NCBI GenBank assembly: GCA_028709465.1
Contig: JAQVWY010000004.1
Coordinates: 1 to 64,000, forward strand
From: Tissierellia bacterium
GTDB taxonomy: Bacteria > Bacillota > Clostridia > Tissierellales > Sedimentibacteraceae
DNA length: 64,000 nucleotides
Direction of reading: 5' to 3'
Made by a program: the position numbers and the translations under genes. The stretch's first letter is position 1. Every line of letters starts with the position of its first letter. Below the pieces are notes generated by a model. That model searched no databases. It worked only from the letters and a program-made list of their open reading frames with translations, and was not told the origin of the DNA. This document shows positions 45,180-54,553 of this stretch, piece by piece.

Positions 45180-45465
45180 AAAAGCTATGAGAGAAATAAA
45201 AATATCAGCAATTAACTATAGAGAACCAATGGATGGTGTAAATTGGTGTTATTAGATATATAATGATCATTCTTGAGCTTCTAACTCGAAATTAAAGTAG
45301 ATTTGGACGTGTTCCTGCGTTATAAAGGATAGAGTTTAATAATTGTCATATTGACTTGAATGAGGCGATATAAAATATCGTGAATTAGGGTGGTACCACG
45401 AAGACCTTTCGTCCCTATATATATTATTTAATATTAATATATATAGGGTCGAGAGGTCTTTTTAA
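45180..45465 (+). ncRNA. T-box leader, Ile specifier (AUC), ilvD
   Basis: Specifier region AATG-ATC-ATTCTTGAG gives ATC (Ile) at 45266-45268. T-box core TTAGGGTGGTACCACG spans 45385-45400. A long terminator pairs GACCTTTCG and CCCTATATATA with their complements and ends in TTTTT near 45464. It lacks the double-hairpin repeat found after the other T-boxes; ilvD starts only 26 bases later. Confidence 0.93.
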
Positions 45466-45490
45466 TAGAAATAGTTTTTGGAGGTAGAAT

Positions 45491-47152
45491 ATGAGAAGTA
45501 ATTCAGTTACAAAAGGTGTTCAACAAGCACCTCATCGTTCTTTGTTTAATGCATTAGGATATACGAAGGAAGAATTAAATAAACCATTAATAGGCATAGT
45601 AAGTTCTCAAAATGAGATAGTTCCAGGTCATATGAATTTGGATAAAATAGTAGATGCAGTTAGAATTGGAGTTGCCATGGCTGGAGGAACACCAGTAGTA
45701 TTTCCTGCAATTGCTGTTTGTGATGGTATATCTATGGGACATGTTGGCATGAAATACTCTTTGGCAACGAGAGAATTAATAGCTGATTCAACAGAAGCTA
45801 TGGCCATGGCCCATGCATTTGACGGGTTAGTTATGGTTCCTAACTGTGATAAAAATGTACCGGGACTTTTAATGGCAGCAGCAAGAGTTAATATTCCAAC
45901 AATATTTGTAAGCGGTGGTCCAATGCTAGCTGGAAAAATGAATGGCAAAAAAACTTGCCTTTCAGATATGTTTGAAGCTGTGGGAGCTTATAATGCAGGT
46001 AAAATAACTATTGATGAAGTAGAACAATATGAAAACAGTGCATGCCCTACATGCGGTTCATGTTCTGGAATGTATACTGCAAACAGCATGAATTGTTTAA
46101 CAGAAGCATTAGGCATGGGTTTAAAAGGTAATGGAACAATTCCAGCAGTTTATTCAGAAAGAATAAGACTTGCAAAACATGCTGGTATGCAAATAGTGGA
46201 ATTAGTTGAAAAAAACATTAAACCAAAAGACATAATGACAGAAGATGCATTTATGAATGCATTAGCTATAGACATGGCATTAGGATGCAGCACAAATAGT
46301 ATGTTACACTTACCAGCTGTTGCACATGAAGCAGGAGTTGAATTAAATCTTGAAATAGCAAATAAAATAAGTGCTAAAACACCTAATCTTTGTCATCTAG
46401 CACCTGCTGGAAATACTTTTATGGAAGATTTAGATGAAGCAGGCGGTGTTTATGCTGTTATGAATGAATTAAATAAAAAAGGTTTAATAAAAACTGATTT
46501 GTTAACATGTACAGGTAAAACAGTTGGGGAAAATATAAAAGGGTGTGTAAATAGAAATAATGAAATTATTAGATCAATAGAAAATCCATACAGTGAAACA
46601 GGCGGAATAGCTGTATTAAAAGGAAATTTAGCTCCGGATTCATGTGTCGTTAAGCGTTCAGCAGTTGCACCTGAAATGATGGTTCATGAAGGTCCTGCAA
46701 GAGTTTTTGACTGTGAGGAAGATGCTATAGAAGCTATTAACAGTGGAAAAATTGTAGCAGGAGATGTAGTAGTAATTCGTTATGAAGGACCAAAGGGTGG
46801 CCCAGGAATGAGGGAAATGCTTAATCCTACATCAGCTATAGTAGGAAGAGGATTAGGTGAAAGTGTTGCTTTAATAACTGATGGTCGTTTTTCAGGTGCT
46901 ACAAGAGGAGCTGCAATAGGTCATGTTTCTCCAGAGGCAGCTGTTGGAGGAAATATTGCATTAGTTGAAGAAGGAGACATTATAAAAATAGATATTAATG
47001 AAAATACAATAGATTTTGTTATAACTGATGTAGAATTAGAAAAAAGAAGGTCAAATTGGAGACCAAGACAACCTAAAATAACTAAAGGTTATTTAGCAAG
47101 GTATGCAGCCCTAGTAACATCAGGGAACAGAGGAGCAGTACTAGAAGTATAA
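45491..47152 (+). CDS. ilvD: Dihydroxy-acid dehydratase
   Basis: 553 residues, normal length. Fe-S and metal ligands lie in [34 protein letters not shown] and the upstream [11 protein letters not shown]. The C-terminal swivelling domain has [12 protein letters not shown] and [20 protein letters not shown]. It dehydrates dihydroxy-isovalerate and dihydroxy-methylvalerate to the keto acids of valine and isoleucine. It is separate from ilvBN (54-56 kb) and controlled by an Ile T-box rather than a Val one. GGAGG precedes the start; a terminator follows. Confidence 0.96.
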   Translation: MRSNSVTKGVQQAPHRSLFNALGYTKEELNKPLIGIVSSQNEIVPGHMNLDKIVDAVRIGVAMAGGTPVVFPAIAVCDGISMGHVGMKYSLATRELIADSTEAMAMAHAFDGLVMVPNCDKNVPGLLMAAARVNIPTIFVSGGPMLAGKMNGKKTCLSDMFEAVGAYNAGKITIDEVEQYENSACPTCGSCSGMYTANSMNCLTEALGMGLKGNGTIPAVYSERIRLAKHAGMQIVELVEKNIKPKDIMTEDAFMNALAIDMALGCSTNSMLHLPAVAHEAGVELNLEIANKISAKTPNLCHLAPAGNTFMEDLDEAGGVYAVMNELNKKGLIKTDLLTCTGKTVGENIKGCVNRNNEIIRSIENPYSETGGIAVLKGNLAPDSCVVKRSAVAPEMMVHEGPARVFDCEEDAIEAINSGKIVAGDVVVIRYEGPKGGPGMREMLNPTSAIVGRGLGESVALITDGRFSGATRGAAIGHVSPEAAVGGNIALVEEGDIIKIDINENTIDFVITDVELEKRRSNWRPRQPKITKGYLARYAALVTSGNRGAVLEV

Positions 47153-47182
47153 TATATTCATAGTATTGAACCAGTTAATACA

Positions 47183-47218
47183 GGGCCACTAAAGAACTTA
47201 ATGTTTTTTAGTGGCCCC
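47183..47218 (+). terminator. Terminator after ilvD
   Basis: GGGCCACTAAA pairs with TTTAGTGGCCC. The T-run after it is poor, so it may only stall or stabilise the 3' end. Confidence 0.6.
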
Positions 47219-47323
47219 AATAAATAATACTTTCTATTTACCATGGGAACATGGGTTTTTATATTATTTCCTAAATATATTTATTCTAATATTTAGGTAC
47301 GTTTTCATAACGATATTTAATTA

Positions 47324-48094
47324 TTAGTTTGTAAATATTTGTGTCCAGTATGGTCTTCCATTTGAATCAACAACGTATCCCACACCTATTTTACCAAAAT
47401 TAGATGATAAAATATTTGCTTTGTGTCCTGGTGAATTCATCCATGCATTTACAACTATTTCTGGAGTATTTTGTCCATAAGCTATATTTTCACCCCATGC
47501 TGACCATTTAATACCAAATTGATTTAGCATATCTCCAGCACTTCCGTAAGTTGGAGATTGGTGTGCAAAATAATTGTTAGTTGCCATATCTTTAGACTTT
47601 GCTCTTGCTACATTAGATATTTTTGAATCTAATGTGAGGGCTGGTAAACCAGCTTTTTGTCTTTCAACATTTACAAGTTCTACTACTTTTTGCTCATAGT
47701 TTACATTTGACGAAGAAACTGTTGTATTGCTTGTTTTATCTTGGCTTTCAGGATTTTTTACTTGAGTTTCAGGAGCTGGAGCCTTTGTTTCAGGTTCCTT
47801 TACTTCTGGCTTTTGAATTTCAGCTGGTTTTTGTGTTTCAACTGGTTTAGTAACCTCTGGTTTAGTAACCTTTTTACAATTGTTATTGAATAATTCATTT
47901 AAGTCAATTGTTTTTCCATTTAAAGTTACTTTGCATTGATTTTTTACATTAGCAAATTTGCTAACATAATTTTTAAGTAAATTGTTGGAATTCAAATTTG
48001 TTTTTGTACAATTTGTTTGTTCTGCAGCAAATGCTGATGTAGATGATAATGCTAATACTGCAGATAAAGTTAATGCTATTACTTTCTTTTTCAT
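47324..48094 (-). CDS. Secreted CAP-domain (SCP/PR1-like, YkwD type) protein
   Basis: 256 residues. A signal peptide (MKKKVIALTLSAVLALSSTS, cleavage after AFA near residue 23) is followed by a short domain, then a Pro/Lys/Glu-rich linker (about 75-125: KPEVTKPVETQKPAEIQKPE), then a CAP domain (about 130-256) with VELVNVERQKAGLPAL, DMATNNYFAHQSPTYG, WGENIAYG and NSPGHKANIL. The CAP histidines and glutamate are present. Bacterial CAP proteins are secreted or wall-attached; their activity is unclear. It is a single gene with a leader of unknown length; an AAGGTA/TACCTT hairpin lies near 48128-48145. Confidence 0.9.
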   Translation of the reverse strand: MKKKVIALTLSAVLALSSTSAFAAEQTNCTKTNLNSNNLLKNYVSKFANVKNQCKVTLNGKTIDLNELFNNNCKKVTKPEVTKPVETQKPAEIQKPEVKEPETKAPAPETQVKNPESQDKTSNTTVSSSNVNYEQKVVELVNVERQKAGLPALTLDSKISNVARAKSKDMATNNYFAHQSPTYGSAGDMLNQFGIKWSAWGENIAYGQNTPEIVVNAWMNSPGHKANILSSNFGKIGVGYVVDSNGRPYWTQIFTN

Positions 48095-48604
48095 AATTCA
48101 CTCCTATTTAGTTTTAGATTTTTTGGAAGGTAATTTCTACCTTTTACAAAATTTTGGAACTTGTTAATGAGCTTTTTCGTCATAAGGAATTATAGCATCT
48201 AACCCCTTGCCATTAAACCCTCAATAGTTTCTTGAAATGGTAAATGTGACAAATATATTACACAATAATGCATAATAAAGAAATTATTACAAATTTATTA
48301 CAAGTATTAAGAGTTTTAATCACTAAATATTAATAAAATTTTATGGATTTTATCATAATATGCATATGTTTACTTATTTTTCTAACAAAAAGTAATGTGA
48401 ATTTATTAAAGATATGTGTTTTATATGAAAAATGAACATAATCTTGACAATAACTAAAATATATATTATCATTCCTATATTAATACATATATTATAAATT
48501 AACATAAACAGATATTAAATAACAATTTAGTTACAAATTTATAGCGTACAAAGGGACTTCTCACAGTAAAAAGAAGACATTACAAAGTAAAACGGAGGAA
48601 AAGA
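48095..48604. other. Divergent regulatory region between CAP gene and tyrS
   Basis: About 510 AT-rich bases. A candidate tyrS promoter is TTGACA (48444-48449), 17 bases, TATCAT (48467-48472). No T-box core (GGTGG-N-ACCGCG type) is present, so tyrS, often T-box controlled in Firmicutes, is not regulated that way here. The CAP-gene side has a small hairpin near 48128-48145. Nothing else is recognisable. Confidence 0.5.
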
Positions 48605-49837
48605 ATGGAACAAAGAAATGTTTTTGATGTTTTAAAAGAAAGAGGTTATATAGAGCAATGTACTCATGAGGAGGAAATTAGGGAACTACTGGGTAAAGAG
48701 TCAGTAACCTTTTATATAGGATTTGATCCTACAGCTGATAGCCTTCATATAGGACATTACATACAAATAATGGTAATGTCAATTATGCAGAAATATGGAC
48801 ATAAACCCATAGCCTTATTAGGTGGCGGAACTACAATGATAGGAGACCCAAGCGATAGAACAGGAATGCGTTCAATTATGACACAGGAAATTATAGCTCA
48901 AAATGCTGAAAACTTTAAGAAGGTATTTAATAAATTTTTAGATTTTTCAAATGATAAAGCTATAATGGTTAATAATGCAGAATGGTTATTACCTTTAAAT
49001 TATCTGGATTTCATGAGAGAAGTTGGAATTCATTTTTCTGTAAACAGAATGCTTACAGCAGATTGCTATAAAAATAGAATGGAAACAGGACTTACATTTT
49101 TTGAATTTGGATATATGTTGATGCAATCATACGATTTTTATGTTTTAAATCAAAAATATGACTGTAAAATGCAATTTGGCGGAAATGACCAATGGTCAAA
49201 CATAATCGGCGGTATTGAATTAACAAGAAAAAAAGCTGGTAATCAGGTTTTTGGAATGACTTTTTCACTTCTCACAAACAGCGAAGGAAAGAAAATGGGT
49301 AAAACTGAAAAAGGAGCTTTATGGTTAGACAGAGAAAAGACAACTCCTTATGAGTTTTATCAATATTGGAGAAATATTGATGATGCGGATGTAGAAAAGT
49401 GTTTAGCACTATTAACTTTTTTACCTATGGATGAAGTTAAGAGATTAGGTGCATTGAAGGATGCTGAAATAAATAAAGCAAAGGAAATATTAGCTTATGA
49501 AGTTACAAAATTAATTCATTCTGAAGAAGATGCAATTAAGGCTCAAGAAGCTGCAAGATCATTGTTTTCTGGTGGCGCTGATTCAGAAAATATTCCTACA
49601 ACAGAGCTTTCAAAAAATGAATTAGGAGATGGGTATTCAGTAATTGATTTAATGATTAAAGCAGGACTCATTAAAACAAAAAGTGAAGGAAGAAGATTAA
49701 TTGAACAATCAGGAGTTTCAATTAATGAAGAAATAGTAAATGATGTAAAAGCAGTAGTATCTGAATCGGATTTCAAAGACGAAAAACTTATGATAAAAAA
49801 AGGTAAGAAAGTATATCATAGAATTAAATTAGTATAA
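48605..49837 (+). CDS. tyrS: Tyrosyl-tRNA synthetase
   Basis: 410 residues, class I. Signatures: [15 protein letters not shown] (HIGH), [17 protein letters not shown], and [14 protein letters not shown] in place of KMSKS. The C-terminal S4 RNA-binding domain is about 340-410 ([20 protein letters not shown]). It charges tRNA-Tyr. The KMGKT version belongs to the TyrS type with longer catalytic insertion common in Clostridia. GGAGG precedes the start; it is a single-gene unit. Confidence 0.95.
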   Translation: MEQRNVFDVLKERGYIEQCTHEEEIRELLGKESVTFYIGFDPTADSLHIGHYIQIMVMSIMQKYGHKPIALLGGGTTMIGDPSDRTGMRSIMTQEIIAQNAENFKKVFNKFLDFSNDKAIMVNNAEWLLPLNYLDFMREVGIHFSVNRMLTADCYKNRMETGLTFFEFGYMLMQSYDFYVLNQKYDCKMQFGGNDQWSNIIGGIELTRKKAGNQVFGMTFSLLTNSEGKKMGKTEKGALWLDREKTTPYEFYQYWRNIDDADVEKCLALLTFLPMDEVKRLGALKDAEINKAKEILAYEVTKLIHSEEDAIKAQEAARSLFSGGADSENIPTTELSKNELGDGYSVIDLMIKAGLIKTKSEGRRLIEQSGVSINEEIVNDVKAVVSESDFKDEKLMIKKGKKVYHRIKLV

Positions 49838-49852
49838 AAAATAATTTTCAAC

Positions 49853-49892
49853 GGGGTTTTGCACTTTAAAATTAGTGTAATGCCCTTTTTTT
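49853..49892 (+). terminator. Terminator after tyrS
   Basis: GGG and GCACT pair with AGTG and CCC across an internal mismatch; seven T's follow. Confidence 0.75.
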
Positions 49893-50002
49893 ATAATGTG
49901 TATTTTTTTCAACGAAAAGCTCTTTATTAATATAATAAAAATTATTAATAGTTTAAGGAAATTATGGTAAAATATATATATCAAACAAAGGAGTGTGATT
50001 TA

Positions 50003-51394
50003 ATGTTAAATAAACAACTTATAGAAGATACCCTTACAGCTGCTTTGTCAACTGGTGGAGATTTTGCAGAAGTTTTTGTAGAAGATAGAACAAACAATGG
50101 TATTGTCATGATAGGCGGCAAAGTAGAAAGTACTATGTCAGGTAGAGACTATGGCGTAGGTATAAGAATTTTTAAGGGATTTAATAGTGTTTATGCATAT
50201 ACTAACAAATCTGACAGGGATACTTTGATATCGACAGCTAATAAGGCTGCAGCTGCAGTAGAAGGAAACAATGGCAGCATTATAATTAATTTATCAAAGT
50301 CAGATGTAAAAAATATTCATGAAATAAAAATAGACCCAAATACAATTGAAAAGACAAGAAAAGTTGAAATAATGAAAAGAGCCTATAATGCAGCATTTAA
50401 TTATGATGATTTAATTACTCAAGTTACAGTAAATTTAGCAGATCATGTCCAAAACATAATGATTGCAAATTCAGAAGGACTGTGGAAAGAAGATAAAAGA
50501 GTGCGCTCAAGATTAGCTATTCAATCAATAGCTTCTAAAAATGGAGAAATGCAATCAGGTTTTTATGGGCCGGGAGCCATGAAAGGATATGAATTTTTTG
50601 AAAATTTAGACGTTGAAAAATATGCGAAAGAAACTGCGAGAATTGCAATGACTATGGTAAATGCAAAATATAGCCCAAGTGGGAAAATGCCTGTAATTAT
50701 AGATAATGGCTTTGGTGGAGTAATCTTCCATGAAGCTTCAGGTCATGGGTTAGAAGCAACATCAGTAGCGAAGGGATTATCAGTTTACTGTGATAAAATA
50801 GGCCAAAAAGTTGCGTCTCCACTGGTAACTGCAATAGATGATGGCACTATTCCTAGTGAATGGGGTTCAATTAATATTGATGATGAAGGCACTTCATCTC
50901 AAAGAAATGTACTTATTGAAAATGGTGTTCTAAAAGGATATATGATAGATAAATTAAATGCAAGAAGAATGAATATGGATATAACAGGTTCATCTAGAAG
51001 ACAATCATATAAATATCCACCTACATCTCGTATGACAAATACATATATAGACAATGGGAAATCAACAACATATGAAATAATTGCAAATACTGAAAAAGGT
51101 TTGTATGCAAAATATATGGGCGGAGGTTCCGTTAATCCAAGCACTGGAGAGTTTAATTTTGCTGTAATGGAAGGTTATATAGTTGAAAATGGTAAAATTA
51201 AAGAGCCAGTCAGAGGTGCCACATTAATAGGTAAAGGAATTGACGTATTGAATAAAATAGATATGGTAGGAAATAATTTATCATTTGGTCAGGGTATGTG
51301 TGGCTCTGTAAGCGGAAGCATTCCTACTAATGTTGGTCAACCAATGATTAGAGTTTCAGAAATAACAGTAGGTGGAAGGGAGAGTGAAGTATGA
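50003..51394 (+). CDS. tldD: TldD family metalloprotease subunit
   Basis: Start taken at 50003, with AAGGAG upstream; 463 residues. The zinc-binding HExxxH-type motif is in FHEASGHGLEAT, with the downstream Cys-containing segment FGQGMCGSVSG. TldD carries the active site of the TldD-TldE complex, which degrades unfolded peptides and matures or cleaves small peptides such as microcin B17 in E. coli. The partner tldE overlaps by 4 bases. No bacteriocin precursor was recognised nearby, so a housekeeping peptidase role is likely. Confidence 0.93.
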   Translation: MLNKQLIEDTLTAALSTGGDFAEVFVEDRTNNGIVMIGGKVESTMSGRDYGVGIRIFKGFNSVYAYTNKSDRDTLISTANKAAAAVEGNNGSIIINLSKSDVKNIHEIKIDPNTIEKTRKVEIMKRAYNAAFNYDDLITQVTVNLADHVQNIMIANSEGLWKEDKRVRSRLAIQSIASKNGEMQSGFYGPGAMKGYEFFENLDVEKYAKETARIAMTMVNAKYSPSGKMPVIIDNGFGGVIFHEASGHGLEATSVAKGLSVYCDKIGQKVASPLVTAIDDGTIPSEWGSINIDDEGTSSQRNVLIENGVLKGYMIDKLNARRMNMDITGSSRRQSYKYPPTSRMTNTYIDNGKSTTYEIIANTEKGLYAKYMGGGSVNPSTGEFNFAVMEGYIVENGKIKEPVRGATLIGKGIDVLNKIDMVGNNLSFGQGMCGSVSGSIPTNVGQPMIRVSEITVGGRESEV

Positions 51395-52746
51395 TGGATA
51401 TAAAGCCAATTATTGAAAAGCTCTTTGAAGAGGGAAAGAAGCAAGGCATGAGTGACATGGAAGTGTTTTATGGAGGTGGCAGCAGCTTATCTTTAAAGGT
51501 TTTTGAAAAAGAACTTGATGGTTATAGTTTATCGGAATCTGAAGGCTTGTCTTTTAGAGGAGTTTATAATGGAAAGATGGGATATTCTTACACTGAAAAG
51601 GTGGATGAAACTTCTATAGATTTTCTAATAAAAGGTGCTATTGAAAATGCTAAGGTTATAGATTCAGATGACGAAGAATGTATTTTTGAAGGCTCCAAAG
51701 AATATAAGGAAGTAAATAATTTCAATCCGAAGCTAGAACAAGTGAAAGAAGAAGAAAAAATAAAATTTGTCAGAGATTTAGAAGAAGAGTGTCTTAAAAT
51801 TGATAAAAGAATTGCGAAGGTTGAAACATGTGTATATGGCGATGGATATGGTGAAACAATTATTTCTAATTCTAAAGGATTATTTCTTCAAGAAAAAAAT
51901 AATATAGCATATACATACGTTGTAGTTCTAGCTAAAGAAAATGATGATATTAAAACAGGTTTTGCATATAGAACAGGAAATGATTTTACCAAATTTAGCT
52001 ATCAAGAAATAGCGCAAGAAGCTGTTAAAGATGCTTTATCACAGCTTGGTGCATCTTCTATTAAATCAGGTGATTATACTATAGTGTTAAGAAATAACGC
52101 TTCTGCTGATTTATTAGAAGCATTTTCTGGTATTTTCTCTGCAGAAAATGTTCAAAAAGATTTATCTCTTTTAAAAGGTAAAATTGGAGAAAAAATAGGA
52201 AGTGACAACTTTACTATCATAGATGATCCATTTATGGAGGAAGGACTTGCTTCAAAATCCTTTGACGGTGAGGGAGTTGCGTGTAAATACAAAAAAGTAG
52301 TAGATAAAGGTGTTTTAACAACTTATTTGCATAATTTAAAAACTGCAAAAAAAGATAATGTACAAACAACTGGTAATGCTAGTAAAAGTTCTTATAAATC
52401 TCCAATTGATATTACTCCATCTAATTTTTATATAGAAAAAGGAAGTAGATCTTTAGATGAAATAATATCATCTATAGATAAAGGCTTATTAATTTCTGAT
52501 TTACAAGGACTTCATTCAGGATTAAATACAGTTTCAGGTGATTTTTCATTGGCAGCTGGAGGATATGAAATTGAAGAGGGAAAAATTAAAAGACCAATAG
52601 AGCAAATTACAGTTGCAGGAAATTACTTTGATTTATTAAAAAATATTGAAGAGGTAGGTTCAGATTTGAAATTTGGTCTACCAGGGGAAGCATATATAGG
52701 TTCTCCTTCTATTAAAATTAAATATCTCTCAATAGCAGGAGAATAA
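51391..52746 (+). CDS. pmbA: TldE/PmbA family protein, partner of TldD
   Basis: 451 residues. It shares the TldD/PmbA fold but lacks the HExxxH motif, as usual for TldE, which is the non-catalytic partner. Marks: GEGVACKYKKVVDKGVLTTY and GDFSLAAGGYEIEEGKIKRP in the C-terminal half. The start overlaps the tldD stop (ATGATGG), so the two are translationally coupled; the second ATG at 51394 is an equal choice. It ends before a family A repeat and a very strong terminator. Confidence 0.92.
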   Translation: MMDIKPIIEKLFEEGKKQGMSDMEVFYGGGSSLSLKVFEKELDGYSLSESEGLSFRGVYNGKMGYSYTEKVDETSIDFLIKGAIENAKVIDSDDEECIFEGSKEYKEVNNFNPKLEQVKEEEKIKFVRDLEEECLKIDKRIAKVETCVYGDGYGETIISNSKGLFLQEKNNIAYTYVVVLAKENDDIKTGFAYRTGNDFTKFSYQEIAQEAVKDALSQLGASSIKSGDYTIVLRNNASADLLEAFSGIFSAENVQKDLSLLKGKIGEKIGSDNFTIIDDPFMEEGLASKSFDGEGVACKYKKVVDKGVLTTYLHNLKTAKKDNVQTTGNASKSSYKSPIDITPSNFYIEKGSRSLDEIISSIDKGLLISDLQGLHSGLNTVSGDFSLAAGGYEIEEGKIKRPIEQITVAGNYFDLLKNIEEVGSDLKFGLPGEAYIGSPSIKIKYLSIAGE

Positions 52747-52761
52747 AAATTATAGCTATCC

Positions 52762-52804
52762 TGTCATTCTGAAGGCGTAGCCGCCTTAACTATCCTTCAG
52801 GACG
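52762..52804 (-). repeat. Family A intergenic repeat, rearranged copy
   Basis: TGTCATTCTGAAGGCGTAGC is the complement of the family A 3' end. It is joined directly to TATCCTTCAGGAC, a fragment of the other half, so the middle has been lost. Confidence 0.6.
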
Positions 52805-52826
52805 AAAAAATTGAATACTATAAGAA

Positions 52827-52873
52827 AAAGGGCTGATACAATAGTAAATATTTTACTATTGTATCAGCCCTTT
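52827..52873. terminator. Bidirectional terminator with 22-bp perfect stem
   Basis: AAAGGGCTGATACAATAGTA (and two more bases) pairs perfectly with its complement around a 3-nt loop; A's and T's flank it on both sides. It lies between tldE and the convergent DUF378 gene. Confidence 0.9.
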
Positions 52874-52892
52874 AAAAGCTCGTTTCTATATG

Positions 52893-53090
52893 TTAATCTA
52901 CTCTTTCATGTTCGTTGAATAATAATGTAATGCAGTATAATCCTGCTAATCCTACAATGCCATATACTATTCTACTTAAAATTGCTGTTTGGCCGCCAAA
53001 TATTGAAGCAACTAGATCATACTGAAACAGTGAAATTAAGCCCCAATTTAAAGCGCCAATTATTACTAATACTAAAGCTAATTTATTCAT
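52893..53090 (-). CDS. DUF378 family small membrane protein
   Basis: 65 residues with two membrane segments. The first, LALVLVIIGALNWGLISLF, contains the family's GALNWGLIG-type motif. The second is IVYGIVGLAGLYCITLLF. DUF378 proteins are small bacterial membrane proteins of unknown role. GGAGG precedes the start on the minus strand. It is a single gene. Confidence 0.88.
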   Translation of the reverse strand: MNKLALVLVIIGALNWGLISLFQYDLVASIFGGQTAILSRIVYGIVGLAGLYCITLLFNEHERVD

Positions 53091-53320
53091 AAATATTTCC
53101 TCCTATTATTTTAGTACAATCTTATTATTTCAAAATAATGTTAAACTATGCATATATTTAAAATTTATTATTTAAAACATGTAAATTTCCAATCGACAAA
53201 AAAATATAAATTACAACTATTTCCACGGAAATAATGCATTAAGTTTATCCTTATTAATTTAACATATCTTAAATGTTTGAATATAATAAATCAAAGTGAA
53301 TATCATAAGAGGAGGTAGTT

Positions 53321-53611
53321 ATGGAAAATATAAATTGCGATCACTGTAAGCCAGCAATAGAATCAGTTGAATCGAATAAAGAAGTTATTAGTCAAGTTAA
53401 TGTTGAAACACAGTGTGTGCCAGATAGAAGAGCAAGCAGAAGAAAATGTAGATGTGGCAGAGATGAAGTATTAGGAGATCAGTCATCATTGCTGTTTTTC
53501 TTTTTAATTCTAGTATGTATTGTGTGTGAAAGCGATTGTGACATTAGCATGGAAACACTTCTTTGGTTCTTCTTGTTGCTTGTAGCTTTATTTAATTTAA
53601 ATAACTATTAG
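53321..53611 (+). CDS. Unrecognised small protein, cysteine-rich head and hydrophobic tail
   Basis: 96 residues, with GAGGAGG well placed upstream. The first 50 residues are hydrophilic with Cys pairs (INCDHCKP, then RRKCRCGRD). The last 45 form two hydrophobic stretches (SLLFFFLILVCIVC and LLWFFLLLVALF) split by ESDCDIS. I do not recognise the family. The layout suggests a small membrane protein with a metal- or cluster-binding or disulfide-bonded head, perhaps linked to the spore or envelope, which is inference. It stands alone, followed by an orphan double-hairpin repeat on the opposite strand. Confidence 0.6.
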   Translation: MENINCDHCKPAIESVESNKEVISQVNVETQCVPDRRASRRKCRCGRDEVLGDQSSLLFFFLILVCIVCESDCDISMETLLWFFLLLVALFNLNNY

Positions 53612-53634
53612 GATAAAAAGACGGTAAGATCACG

Positions 53635-53745
53635 CAGTCTCATTAACCAATGTATTTACTCCTCTTGGTTGAATGCATTGGGAATTCGTTGCGAATGACC
53701 TATCGACATTTTTCAGAAAAAACATCAGAAAAATGGGGTTAGGGC
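53635..53745 (-). repeat. Double-hairpin leader repeat, orphan copy without T-box
   Basis: On the minus strand hairpin A (GCCCTAACCCCATTTTTC to GAAAAATGTCGATAGGTC) is followed by CGCAACGAATT and hairpin B (CCAATG to CATTGG with AGAGGAG in the loop). The stem sequences differ from the other copies but still pair. It lies downstream of the ilvBN operon terminator, and a family A fragment (TCATCTAGAACGACAGTGAA) directly precedes it at 53752-53772. Confidence 0.75.
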
Positions 53746-53770
53746 AACTTTCACTGTCGTTCTAGATGAT

Positions 53771-53802
53771 AAAAAGTAAGGCGGAATAGCGCCTTACTTT
53801 TT
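53771..53802. terminator. Terminator after the ilvBN operon
   Basis: AAAAAGTAAGGCG pairs perfectly with CGCCTTACTTTTT around a 6-nt loop; it includes the stop codon of the minus-strand gene. Confidence 0.85.
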
Positions 53803-54072
53803 GCTAGTTTCATCATCAATTAATTCAAATTCAAGCTTATCAAAATCAATTTCATCAATAAAATCATCAGGATAAAAAACCATATATTTAAATTGAGAAA
53901 AATCCTCTTCATGTTTTTTTAATAGAATAGGAACACTTAAATCAAATTTTTGGCATGCTTCAGCTAAACATTTATTTCTTTTTTCTGTTAAATCAATATT
54001 TTCGTTATTTTTAATATTTATAGAAGCAATTATCTTGTTATTTTTTATTTTTTTGACCCAAATTCGATACAT
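53794..54072 (-). CDS. Unknown protein, third gene of the ilvBN operon
   Basis: 92 residues, not recognised. It starts MYRIWVKKIKNNKIIASI, contains an amphipathic middle (RNKCLAEACQKFDLSVPILL) and ends acidic (FIDEIDFDKLEFELIDDE). It begins one base after ilvN ends, with its own GAGAGG site inside ilvN, and shares the operon terminator, so it is cotranscribed under the Val T-box. The pattern of a short beta-strand-rich protein with a long acidic tail gives no function. A role linked to branched-chain synthesis is only suggested by position. Confidence 0.6.
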   Translation of the reverse strand: MYRIWVKKIKNNKIIASINIKNNENIDLTEKRNKCLAEACQKFDLSVPILLKKHEEDFSQFKYMVFYPDDFIDEIDFDKLEFELIDDETSKK

Positions 54073-54073
54073 A

Positions 54074-54553
54074 TTAGCCTCTCTCTAACGCGGTAGGACC
54101 AGTACGAGTCATTTCAACTATACCATATGGCTTTAGCAATTCAAGTATCGCATTGTTTTTTTCTTCAGTACCTGTAATAACAACTGTTAGGTTTTTAGTG
54201 TTTACATCAGCAATAGTTGATTTAAAAATTCCTACTATTTGTATGATTTCAGTCCTTTTTGATCCCACTGCATTTACTTTTATCATCATAAGTTCACGTT
54301 GCACTGATGTTTCTTCTGTTAAAGTAGTAATTTTAATTACATTTATTAGTTTATGAAGCTGTTTTGTAATTTGTTCAATTATATAACCGTCTCCTGTTAC
54401 GGCTACTGTAATTCGTGATAGCTTAGGATCTTGAGTTTCAGCAACATTTAAACTATCAATATTATATCCTCTTCTAGTAAAAAGGCCTGCAACCTTGCTT
54501 AAGGTACCAGAATAGTTTTCTACAAGGATTGATAAAATAAATTTTTTATTCAT
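54074..54553 (-). CDS. ilvN: Acetolactate synthase regulatory (small) subunit
   Basis: 159 residues. An N-terminal ACT domain (FILSILVENYSGTLSKVAGL, FTRRGYNIDSLNVAETQDP) is the valine-binding feedback site. The C-terminal domain has VKVNAVGSKRTEI-like segments (MMIKVNAVGSKRTEIIQI). It activates the large subunit and makes it sensitive to valine. Its start overlaps the ilvB end by 8 bases. Confidence 0.95.
   Translation of the reverse strand: MNKKFILSILVENYSGTLSKVAGLFTRRGYNIDSLNVAETQDPKLSRITVAVTGDGYIIEQITKQLHKLINVIKITTLTEETSVQRELMMIKVNAVGSKRTEIIQIVGIFKSTIADVNTKNLTVVITGTEEKNNAILELLKPYGIVEMTRTGPTALERG

Noticed and set aside
48473-48604. Tyr T-box before tyrS
   Set aside because: No T-box core, no specifier loop and no terminator hairpin in the leader.
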